A stretch of DNA of 23,159 nucleotides, from assembly GCA_900771995.1 (NCBI GenBank), contig CAAGQC010000083.1, positions 1-23,159 on the forward strand. The letters run 5' to 3'. The translations under genes and the position numbers were made by a program. The notes under the pieces are model-generated. The model was not told the DNA's origin. It saw only the letters and a program-made list of their open reading frames with translations, and searched no databases. This DNA comes from Lachnospiraceae bacterium (lineage in GTDB: Bacteria > Bacillota > Clostridia > Lachnospirales > Lachnospiraceae). This document shows, piece by piece, positions 8,288-15,316 of this stretch (positions are counted from its first letter, which is position 1; each line of letters begins with the position of its first letter).

Positions 8288-10201
8288 TTATGCTACTTTT
8301 TTCTTCAATACACCTAAGAGCAGTGCGGATACAACGGTACCTGCCACCAGTGCTGCCAGATACATCAATGCATTTCCTACCACAGGGAATACGAAGATTC
8401 CGCCGTGAGGGGCCATCAGCGTGCAGTGGAATGCCATGGACAGAGCACCTGCCAGCGCAGAACCGACGATGCAGGAAGGAAGCACATGCAGAGGATCGGA
8501 TGCAGCGAAAGGAATCGCACCTTCCGTAATGAAGGCCAGACCCATGATGAAGTTGGTAGGACCTGCATCTCTCTCTTCCTTGGTGAACTTATTCTTGAAC
8601 AACAACGTTGCCAGTGCAATGGCACAGGGAGGAGTCATGCCTCCGATCATAACAGCTGCCATAATGTCGTAGTTGCCTGCAGCAATCGCTGCGGTTCCGA
8701 ATACATAAGCTGCCTTGTTGAAGGGGCCGCCCATATCGATAGCCATCATGCCGCCCAGGATCAGTCCCAGTACGATCCGGCTGGAGTTGCCCATACCGCT
8801 TAAGAAGTTGTTCAGTCCCATGTTGATACCGCCCATGATCGGTTCCACCACAAAGTTCATGGCCAGACCCATGATCAGGATACCCACTACCGGATAGATC
8901 AGTACCGGTGCCAGTTTTTCAATGGCATCGGGAAGCTTATCGCAGATCTTGCGGAGACCCAGGATCAGATAACCGGCTAAGAATCCTGCCGCCAGTGCTC
9001 CTAAAAATCCGGACTTACCGTTTGCTGCCAGCATGCCGCCGACAAAGCCAAGTGCCAGTGCCGGTCTGTCGCCGATGGCCATTCCGATGAAGCCTGCCAG
9101 TACCGGAAGCATCAGGCCGAATGCCACGCCGCCGATATTTTTGAACATTGCAGCCACAGGAGTGATAGTACCGAAGTTACTTCTCTGGTCTGCGGGAAGT
9201 GCATTGATGTCGATGCTCAGACCATCGATCAGGAAGGCAATGGCGATCAGGATACCGCCGCCTACGACGAAGGGAAGCATATGGGATACACCGTTCATCA
9301 GCTGGGTGTAGATCTTATGTGCTGCACTTTCCTTGCCCGCAACAGTAGTCTTCACTGCACCGCTCTCTCCGTGGAAGACCTCCACGTTGCCGCTGACTGC
9401 CTGTTTTACCAGCTGGTCTGCCTTGCTGATACCGTCGGATACCTGACAGCTGATGACTTTCTTGCCGTCAAAACGATCCATGGGCACCTTGGCATCGGCT
9501 GCCACAATGATGCAGTCCGCTGCGGCGATCTCTTCTGCGGTGAGCACATTCTTGGCACCGGCAGAACCTCTGGTCTCGATCTTGATCTGGCAGTCTGCCG
9601 CTTTTGCTGCCTTCTCCAGGGCTTCCGCTGCCATATAGGTGTGAGCGATTCCGGTAGGACAGGATGTCACAGCCAGCAGTTTGAAGCTCTTTTTCTCTTC
9701 GGTGGTAATGCCCGTATCGCTTAATCTGTCATCGATACTCTTGGCACTCTCATCTGCCGCATCGATGATCTGTAAGAACTGCTCCACGCTTTTTGCATTT
9801 CGCAGGGATGTGGTAAAATTCTCATCCATCAGCATGACGGAAAGCTTGCTCAGTACATCCAGATGTACGTTATCTTTGGTATTGGGTGCAGCGATCAGGA
9901 AAAGCAATGTCACCGGTTCGCCGTCCAGGGATTCATACTCTACACCGTTTTTGATGACCATGGCTGCCAGTCCGGGAGCCTTTACCGCATCGCATTTTCC
10001 GTGAGGGATTGCAATGCCCTCGCCGATTCCTGTGGTGCTCTCTTCCTCTCTGGCATAGACCTGTGCACGATACTGCTCCACATCAGCCAGCCTGCCGCTC
10101 TTTGCCATCAGTTCCACTGCCATATCCAGTGTTGCCTTTTTGTCTGCCGGAGCTGCATCCAGGGAAATACTTCTTTTGTCCAGTAAATCTGTAATTCTCA
10201 T
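8288..10201 (-). CDS. fruA: PTS fructose transporter, fused IIABC permease
   Basis: This protein imports fructose and phosphorylates it to fructose 1-phosphate. Domain order, numbered from the upstream ATG at 10213, is IIA (about 5-150; phospho-His71 in GIAIPHGK), IIB-fru (about 177-275; phospho-Cys185 in AVTSCPTGIAHTYMAA), then the membrane IIC domain (about 298-640). IIC has many hydrophobic helices and the conserved stretches MLPFVVGGG, MAIDMGGPFNKAAY and ITEGAIPFAASDP. It resembles the family's one-polypeptide IIABC form. I prefer the second ATG (10201, MRITDLL, 637 residues). The first ATG abuts GAGAGG with no spacing, while the second lies 12 bases from it. It follows fruK by about 58 A-rich bases and precedes ptsH, so all proteins needed for fructose uptake are encoded together. 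Confidence 0.96.
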   Translation of the reverse strand: MRITDLLDKRSISLDAAPADKKATLDMAVELMAKSGRLADVEQYRAQVYAREEESTTGIGEGIAIPHGKCDAVKAPGLAAMVIKNGVEYESLDGEPVTLLFLIAAPNTKDNVHLDVLSKLSVMLMDENFTTSLRNAKSVEQFLQIIDAADESAKSIDDRLSDTGITTEEKKSFKLLAVTSCPTGIAHTYMAAEALEKAAKAADCQIKIETRGSAGAKNVLTAEEIAAADCIIVAADAKVPMDRFDGKKVISCQVSDGISKADQLVKQAVSGNVEVFHGESGAVKTTVAGKESAAHKIYTQLMNGVSHMLPFVVGGGILIAIAFLIDGLSIDINALPADQRSNFGTITPVAAMFKNIGGVAFGLMLPVLAGFIGMAIGDRPALALGFVGGMLAANGKSGFLGALAAGFLAGYLILGLRKICDKLPDAIEKLAPVLIYPVVGILIMGLAMNFVVEPIMGGINMGLNNFLSGMGNSSRIVLGLILGGMMAIDMGGPFNKAAYVFGTAAIAAGNYDIMAAVMIGGMTPPCAIALATLLFKNKFTKEERDAGPTNFIMGLAFITEGAIPFAASDPLHVLPSCIVGSALAGALSMAFHCTLMAPHGGIFVFPVVGNALMYLAALVAGTVVSALLLGVLKKKVA

Positions 10202-10220
10202 GTTGTGACCCATCCTCTCT

Positions 10221-10258
10221 TTTTTACTTATTACATTTTTACATTTTCAGTTTTTTAC
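10221..10258 (-). repeat. Three GTAAAAA repeats in the fruK-fruA gap
   Basis: The minus strand between the fruK stop and the fruA start carries GTAAAAA three times (plus-strand TTTTTAC at 10221, 10236 and 10252), spaced 15 to 16 bases. The gap is almost free of G and C and cannot fold well. It may act as an unstructured A-rich translation-enhancing leader for fruA; this is a guess. Confidence 0.4.
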
Positions 10259-10259
10259 T

Positions 10260-11165
10260 TTATTTTACCTGTTTCAATACCTGCAGGACTTCTTCTCTGG
10301 TGGCCAGATTCTCGGAGAAAGCACTGGCACTTCCTGCGGCGATTCCCATGCAGAACGCGTGAGCGTAATCTTTCTCTTCCATCCATCCGGTAAGGAATCC
10401 AGCTACCATGGAATCTCCGGCGCCGACGCCGTTGACCAGGGTTCCCTTCGGGGCCAGTGCTTCCAGACACTGTCCGTCCGCTGCGATCAGTACAGCACCT
10501 TCTCCCGCCATGGAGATCAGTACATTCTGTGCTCCCATTTCCTGTAACTTCTTACCGTAAGGAATGACTTCCTCTCTGGTGGAAAGCTTCACGCCGAAGA
10601 TATCTCCCAGTTCGTGATTGTTGGGCTTTACCAGAAACGGATGATACGGCAGCACCTTGACTAACAGATCTCTGGTGGCATCTACCACTGTCAGCACCTC
10701 TCTGCCCTGAATTCTTTCCAGGATTCTCTGGTACATGTCATCCGGCATGGTATAGGGAATGCTTCCCGCCAGTACCAGAACATCTCCTTCGCCCAGTCTG
10801 TCGATCTTCTCCATCAGCTGTTCCAGAGCCCTGGCATCAATATCCGGTCCGCAGCCGTTGATCTCGGTTCCGTCGATGCTCTTTAACTTCAGATTGATTC
10901 TGGTCATTCCGTGATCGATTTTGATGAAATCAGCATTCACGCCAAATTCGTTCAATCTCCGGATCAGCTCCTCTCCGGTGAATCCCGCCGCGTATCCAAG
11001 AGCGGTGGAATCCAGTCCCAGATTCTTCAGCACAATGGAGACGTTGATTCCTTTTCCTCCCGGAAGAATCAGCTCTGATGAGGTTCTGTTCGTCATCCCC
11101 AGCTGAAAGTCATCCACGGATACGATGTAATCCAGTGACGGATTGAATGTCACAGTACAAATCAT
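10260..11165 (-). CDS. fruK: 1-phosphofructokinase (PfkB family)
   Basis: The enzyme phosphorylates fructose 1-phosphate to fructose 1,6-bisphosphate in the cytosol, feeding glycolysis. The 301-residue protein starts MICTVTFNPSLDYIV, typical for 1-phosphofructokinase and tagatose-6-phosphate kinase. It has the PfkB signature 1 region GGKGINVSIVLKNLG at 36-50 and signature 2 with the catalytic Asp251 in NGVGAGDSMVAGF. Sequence alone leaves tagatose-6-phosphate kinase possible, but the fructose permease immediately downstream favours FruK. It is the first gene of the operon; the ATG has AGGAGGG 7 bases upstream, and a strong promoter with phased repeats lies about 37 bases above that leader. 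Confidence 0.95.
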   Translation of the reverse strand: MICTVTFNPSLDYIVSVDDFQLGMTNRTSSELILPGGKGINVSIVLKNLGLDSTALGYAAGFTGEELIRRLNEFGVNADFIKIDHGMTRINLKLKSIDGTEINGCGPDIDARALEQLMEKIDRLGEGDVLVLAGSIPYTMPDDMYQRILERIQGREVLTVVDATRDLLVKVLPYHPFLVKPNNHELGDIFGVKLSTREEVIPYGKKLQEMGAQNVLISMAGEGAVLIAADGQCLEALAPKGTLVNGVGAGDSMVAGFLTGWMEEKDYAHAFCMGIAAGSASAFSENLATREEVLQVLKQVK

Positions 11166-11208
11166 TTTTAACCCTCCTGTCTGTCACCTTTCGTGTTCTT
11201 ATGCTGTT

Positions 11209-11237
11209 ATTATATCTTCACATTCAGTCAATTTCAA
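11209..11237 (-). promoter_or_regulatory. Sigma-A-type promoter of the fructose PTS operon
   Basis: Read on the minus strand, TTGAAA (11237-11232), exactly 17 bases, then a perfect TATAAT (11214-11209). The -35 differs from consensus at two of six positions. The predicted start near 11202 gives a leader of about 37 bases carrying AGGAGGG (11178-11172) before the fruK ATG. The promoter lies between the recN terminator and fruK, so the PTS operon is an independent transcription unit. No clear CcpA cre site was seen. Confidence 0.8.
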
Positions 11238-11250
11238 TCAATTTAATTCA
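11211..11250 (-). promoter_or_regulatory. Four helically phased TGA decamers over the fru promoter, probable DeoR/FruR operator
   Basis: On the minus strand, four successive 10-base units each begin with TGA: TGAATTAAAT, TGATTGAAAT, TGACTGAATG, TGAAGATATA. The core is an almost exact tandem repeat, AATTGATTGA then AATTGACTGA (11243-11224). The units cover the -35 box and reach the -10 box. A period of one helical turn puts every TGA on the same DNA face. Direct-repeat operators are known for DeoR-family proteins such as B. subtilis IolR. Binding by the DeoR protein encoded at the operon end is inferred. Confidence 0.6.
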
Positions 11251-11289
11251 CAAATATGATGATTTATTTTGGTTGAATTTGCACAAAAG

Positions 11290-11317
11290 AAAAGGATGAA
11301 GTCATCTTCATCCTTTT
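11290..11317 (-). terminator. Intrinsic terminator downstream of recN
   Basis: A 12-bp perfect stem (AAAAGGATGAAG with CTTCATCCTTTT) closes a 4-base loop, about 25 bases after the recN stop. On the minus strand it is followed by TTTTCTTTT. On the plus strand it also ends in TTTTT, so it could stop transcription from both sides. It marks the end of the housekeeping operon. Confidence 0.9.
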
Positions 11318-11341
11318 TGGTGTTGCACTATAGCATTTCCC

Positions 11342-13030
11342 TTATCGGGCCTCTTTAAACCCGTTTGCCTGTTCTTTCATTTCTTTTGCATTGGAGAGCG
11401 CTGCCTCGGTGAGCGCATCACTGCCAAGGAGTCTTGCCAGTTCCGCCAGGCTTTCCTCCTCCGCCACCTTATGAATATCCGTGATGGTCATATCGTCCGT
11501 GCTGCTCTTTTCAATGACAAAATGTACATCCGCCATGGCTGCGATCTGGGGCAGATGGGTGATACAGATGACCTGATGGGCTCCTGCCAGAATACTCAGC
11601 TGCTCTGCCACCTTCCATGCCGTCCTGCCGCTGATACCGGTATCGATCTCGTCGAAGATCAGAGTATCGATCTCATCCCGTCCCGCCAGCACTGTCTTGA
11701 TGGCCAGCATGACACGGGACAGCTCACCGCCGCTGGCTACCTGACTTAAAGGCTTTAAGCTCTCTCCGGGATTGGTGGAGATCAGAAATTCCACATCGTC
11801 ATAGCCTTTCGCTGTGACTGTCTGACCGGGTCTGACTGCGATGTCAAATTCCACCGTCAAAAAGTTCAGGCCGATCAATGCGTCTTTCAGTTTCTGTGTC
11901 AGTACCGCCGCATTTTTCCGACGGATCCCGGACAGTTCCTCACAGGCCCTCTGCAACTGCGCCTGTTTCTCTTTCCATTCGGCATCCAGCTTCTGCATAT
12001 AGGCATCGTAATCCGCCAGCTTTTCCAGATAGGCTTCCTTTTCCTCTTTGTATTGGAGGATCTCTTCGATGGTATTGCCGTATTTTCCCTTCAGATGATT
12101 AATGGTATTCAACCGTTCTTCGGTACTGTGGAAATCTTCTTCGTCAAATTCCAGATCCGACATATATTCCGAGACATCATGGTTGTAATCCGACAGCAGA
12201 CTCTCCACCTCTGCCAGCTGTTCTTCCATCTGTTCCAGTGCGGGATCATACATGGTCACACTCCGCAATGCCCGAAGGGCTCTGCTCAAAGAATTCCCGG
12301 CGCCGTCCTCCGCATCATTGCCGCTGAGACGATAGCTTTCCGCCAGACTTTCCGCGATCTTACGGCTGTTGGACATCTTGCGGTACGCCTGCTCCAGTTC
12401 CTCGTCCTCCCCGGGCTGCAGGGAAGCATCTGCGATCTCCTTCTGTTCGAATTCCGCCAGAGACTGTTCTCTGCCTCTGGAAGTATCGTCCAGTGTCTCC
12501 TCTGCAATTCTTTTCTCCAGCGCGGCACATTCGTGGTAAAGTGCGGACACCTGTCCCGCACATTCTGCGAATTCCGCTCCTGCATAGGCGTCCAGGATCT
12601 CCATGTGCTTTTTCTTATTTAACAGGGACTGGTGCTCATGCTGTCCGTGAATATCGATCAACAACTCCGACAGTTCCTTTACCTGCTTCGCCGTCACCGT
12701 CTCTCCGTTGATGCGGCAGATGCTTTTCCCTGAAGAAAGCTTTCTGCTTAAGATCACCGTGCCGTCCTCGGAAGGTTCCAGATCCATGCTTTTTAACTTT
12801 TCCGTCAGTCTTTCTTCCTCACAGTCGAAGACCAGTTCCACCAGGCCGCTCTCTTCTCCCCGTCTGAGCATGTCCTTCTCGAACTTTCCTCCCAGTGCCA
12901 GATTCACCGATCCGATCAGCAATGATTTACCGGCACCGGTCTCACCTGTCAGTATATTCAGTCCTTCTCCGAACTCCACTTCTGTCTCCCGGATAAGAGC
13001 CAGATTTTTCACGTGTAAACTACGAAGCAT
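11342..13030 (-). CDS. recN: DNA repair protein RecN (SMC-like ATPase)
   Basis: RecN gathers at double-strand breaks and helps tether ends during recombination repair. The 562-residue protein has the standard SMC-like plan. The N-terminal lobe starts MLRSLHVKNLALI and has Walker A GETGAGKS at 29-36. A coiled-coil middle follows (about 150-380, rich in Glu, Lys and Leu). The C-terminal lobe carries the ABC signature SGGELSRVMLAIK, Walker B TLIFDEIDTGISG and the His switch ITHLPQIAAMAD. The ATG has AGGGGGAAATAC upstream. It lies 15 bases after argR, an order shared with B. subtilis (ahrC-recN). It is the last gene before the terminator at 11290-11317, whereas in B. subtilis spoIVB follows. Confidence 0.97.
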   Translation of the reverse strand: MLRSLHVKNLALIRETEVEFGEGLNILTGETGAGKSLLIGSVNLALGGKFEKDMLRRGEESGLVELVFDCEEERLTEKLKSMDLEPSEDGTVILSRKLSSGKSICRINGETVTAKQVKELSELLIDIHGQHEHQSLLNKKKHMEILDAYAGAEFAECAGQVSALYHECAALEKRIAEETLDDTSRGREQSLAEFEQKEIADASLQPGEDEELEQAYRKMSNSRKIAESLAESYRLSGNDAEDGAGNSLSRALRALRSVTMYDPALEQMEEQLAEVESLLSDYNHDVSEYMSDLEFDEEDFHSTEERLNTINHLKGKYGNTIEEILQYKEEKEAYLEKLADYDAYMQKLDAEWKEKQAQLQRACEELSGIRRKNAAVLTQKLKDALIGLNFLTVEFDIAVRPGQTVTAKGYDDVEFLISTNPGESLKPLSQVASGGELSRVMLAIKTVLAGRDEIDTLIFDEIDTGISGRTAWKVAEQLSILAGAHQVICITHLPQIAAMADVHFVIEKSSTDDMTITDIHKVAEEESLAELARLLGSDALTEAALSNAKEMKEQANGFKEAR

Positions 13031-13045
13031 GTATTTCCCCCTGTC

Positions 13046-13498
13046 TTATCTTACTATCATCAGATGGATCTTATCCATAAGGATCTGGGTATCTTCCACG
13101 GTCCGCACTGCCACCATGATCGTATCATCTCCGGCAATGCATCCCACCACTTCTGAGAATTTCAGTGCATCCAGCGCCGCTGCCACAGCCATGGCCATGC
13201 CGGATACCGTCTTGATCACCAGAATATTCTGCGCCATATCCATGGAAATAAAACCGTCTCTGAGAACGCGGATGTACTTGTCCCCCATATGGCTGTCATC
13301 CTGTTTTAAAATGACGTATTTTTGCTTGCCGCCACCGGTGGGCACCTTGGACAGTTTCAGTTCCCGGATATCTCTGGACACCGTGGCCTGGGTCACGGCA
13401 AAGCCCGCTTCCTTTAAGTAGCCCGCCAGCTCCTCCTGGGTCTCCACATCTCTTTTTTCTATGATCTCCACGATCTTGCGATGTCTTGTTTTCTTCAT
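13046..13498 (-). CDS. argR: Arginine repressor ArgR/AhrC
   Basis: ArgR is a hexameric, arginine-binding regulator that represses arginine synthesis genes and can activate catabolic ones. The 150-residue protein has the N-terminal winged helix with the recognition helix TQATVSRDIRELKL (about 36-49). The C-terminal oligomerisation and arginine-binding domain carries GCIAGDDTIMVAVR, matching the family GTIAGDDT motif with Cys for Thr. The ATG has GAGG five bases upstream. The gene lies between nadK and recN as usual in Clostridia. I saw no obvious ARG box inside this window, so its targets are likely elsewhere. Confidence 0.96.
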   Translation of the reverse strand: MKKTRHRKIVEIIEKRDVETQEELAGYLKEAGFAVTQATVSRDIRELKLSKVPTGGGKQKYVILKQDDSHMGDKYIRVLRDGFISMDMAQNILVIKTVSGMAMAVAAALDALKFSEVVGCIAGDDTIMVAVRTVEDTQILMDKIHLMIVR

Positions 13499-13529
13499 CT
13501 TGGCCTCATGCCTTTCTCATAACAATACG

Positions 13530-14399
13530 TCAGGAATCTCTCATTTTCCGGTGCAGCACATCTAAGAAGCTTACCTGATTCAGCTGGATGAATTCCGTGA
13601 TCTTCTCCGACTGCACGATGCGGATCCGGTCACCGGTGCACATGGTCACCTTGTGGCTGCCGTCATAGTTGGCCTCCACGGTCTGGCTCTTGCCCTCTCT
13701 GCCGCCCGGGATCTCTATGACGATCTCATCCTCCGGAGATAATATGATGCTTCTCTGATTCAGGCTGTGGGGGCAGATCGGTGTCAGAGTGATCAGCTTG
13801 GCCTTGGGCTCCACAAGCGGTCCCCCCGCCGACAGATTGTATCCCGTGGATCCCGTAGGCGTGGTCACGATCATACCGTCCGCCTTGTAATGATTCAACA
13901 GCTGCCCGTTGACATAGATATTGAATTCTATGATCTGTAAGGATCCGCTTCGGGAGATAACAATGTCATTCAATGCCCAGCCTTCCGATACCGTGCCGTC
14001 CGCACAACAGACTTTACCGTTTAACATCATCCGGCGTTCCTTCTTATAATCATCCCGGATCAGACGATCCAGCGCTTCCTCCAGCCCGGAGGGTTCGATC
14101 TCCGTCATATACCCTACGGTCCCCAGATTCACACCGATGATGGGTACCAGGATCTTCTTCGTCTCTCTGGCCGCCTGCAGCACTGTGCCGTCTCCGCCCA
14201 GTACGATCATGCAGTCCACATCCAAAGGGATATCCGTGGCTTCCTCTTCCGCCGTGCTTTCCGCTTCCTGTTTCCAGTCAGCTTCCTTGACCTTCAGCTT
14301 CACGGTACAGCCTTTGGATTCCAGATAGTTCTGGATCCGTTTCGTGGTCGCCAGATCCTGATCCTTATGCTTATTGGTATATATCAGAAAATGCTTCAT
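13530..14399 (-). CDS. nadK: NAD kinase
   Basis: The enzyme phosphorylates NAD to NADP with ATP or polyphosphate and sets the cell's NADP pool. The 289-residue protein has the diagnostic GGDGT motif at 68-72 (MIVLGGDGTVLQAA). It also has the conserved ALNDIVI substrate motif (about 142-148) and the glycine-rich TPTGSTGYNLSAGG loop at 180-193. Length and N-terminus (MKHFLIYTNKHKD) fit clostridial NadK. The ATG has AAGGAGTGCGAAGCT upstream. It sits 20 bases after the tlyA gene and 31 before argR; B. subtilis lacks nadK at this place, but its presence here is usual in Clostridia. Confidence 0.97.
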   Translation of the reverse strand: MKHFLIYTNKHKDQDLATTKRIQNYLESKGCTVKLKVKEADWKQEAESTAEEEATDIPLDVDCMIVLGGDGTVLQAARETKKILVPIIGVNLGTVGYMTEIEPSGLEEALDRLIRDDYKKERRMMLNGKVCCADGTVSEGWALNDIVISRSGSLQIIEFNIYVNGQLLNHYKADGMIVTTPTGSTGYNLSAGGPLVEPKAKLITLTPICPHSLNQRSIILSPEDEIVIEIPGGREGKSQTVEANYDGSHKVTMCTGDRIRIVQSEKITEFIQLNQVSFLDVLHRKMRDS

Positions 14400-14419
14400 A
14401 GCTTCGCACTCCTTGTCTG

Positions 14420-15301
14420 TTACAGCATATGAGAATTATCTACGATGCCCTTGATCACGGCATCCCACTCCGGTGTATAGGACAATCCGGTCTTTTCTTC
14501 CACAATGGTCTGTAAGGCGCTTTCCGCTTCATGCTCGGTCAGTGCCAGTTTTTCTTCGGCAATCTCTTCCGGCTTACGGATATGCAGCAGATATTCGATA
14601 TTGCCCTCCGGTCCCTTGATGGGAGAATATTCCAGATGCAGTACTTCGAAGCCGATGCTGTCCGCATAGTCAATGATCTTGCGGATCACTTCCTCGTGGA
14701 TCTGGGGTTCTCTCACCACACCGTTCTTGCCGACCTTGCCTCTGCCGGCCTCGAACTGGGGCTTGATCAGGCATACCATCTGGCCCCCGGTCTTCAACAG
14801 ATTTCTCGCCGGGATCAGGATCTTGGTCAGGGAGATAAAGGACACATCCACGCTGGCGAAATCCAGTGCATCCGGAATATCCTCCGGCGTCACATAACGG
14901 AAATTGGTCTGTTCCATACACACCACCCGTTCGTCGTTACGCAGCTTCCAGGCCAACTGTCCCTGTCCCACATCCACGGAATACACCTTTGTGGCTCCGT
15001 TCTGGAGCATGCAGTCCGTGAAACCTCCGGTAGATGCCCCGATATCCATACAGATCATGCCATCCAGCAGAAATCCCCACTGTTCCATGGCCTTTTCCAG
15101 CTTCAGACCTCCGCGGCTGACATATTTCATGGTATGATTTCTGACTTCCAGCTTGATCTTGCTGACATCAAATCCGGTGCCGGCCTTGTCTTCCTTCTGT
15201 CCGTTGACATAGACATTGCCGGACATTATGATGGCCTTTGCCTTTTCTCTGGAAGGAGCATAACCCTGCTCTACCAGAATCACATCCAGTCGTTCTTTCA
15301 T
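14420..15301 (-). CDS. tlyA: TlyA-family rRNA (cytidine-2'-O)-methyltransferase / YqxC
   Basis: The 293-residue protein has an S4 RNA-binding domain at 1-60 (RLDVILVEQGYAPSREKAK). An FtsJ-type methyltransferase domain follows, with SRGGLKLEKA at 62-71, the SAM loop DIGASTGGFTD at 86-96, VDVSFISL and LIKPQFEAGRGKVGK. TlyA in mycobacteria methylates 16S and 23S rRNA, which affects capreomycin binding and subunit contacts; some relatives were once called hemolysins. The clostridial protein's exact target is inferred. It ends with about 50 residues beyond the core domain, so it is slightly longer than the 270 or so residues usual in the family. The ATG has TTAGGAGACGAAG upstream. It lies between dxs and nadK, as yqxC follows dxs in B. 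subtilis. Confidence 0.93.
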   Translation of the reverse strand: MKERLDVILVEQGYAPSREKAKAIIMSGNVYVNGQKEDKAGTGFDVSKIKLEVRNHTMKYVSRGGLKLEKAMEQWGFLLDGMICMDIGASTGGFTDCMLQNGATKVYSVDVGQGQLAWKLRNDERVVCMEQTNFRYVTPEDIPDALDFASVDVSFISLTKILIPARNLLKTGGQMVCLIKPQFEAGRGKVGKNGVVREPQIHEEVIRKIIDYADSIGFEVLHLEYSPIKGPEGNIEYLLHIRKPEEIAEEKLALTEHEAESALQTIVEEKTGLSYTPEWDAVIKGIVDNSHML

Positions 15302-15316
15302 CTTCGTCTCCTAAGT

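Noticed and set aside
11166..11280. CcpA cre site in the fru promoter region
   Set aside because: No stretch fits the TGWAANCGNTNWCA pattern; the central CG is missing.
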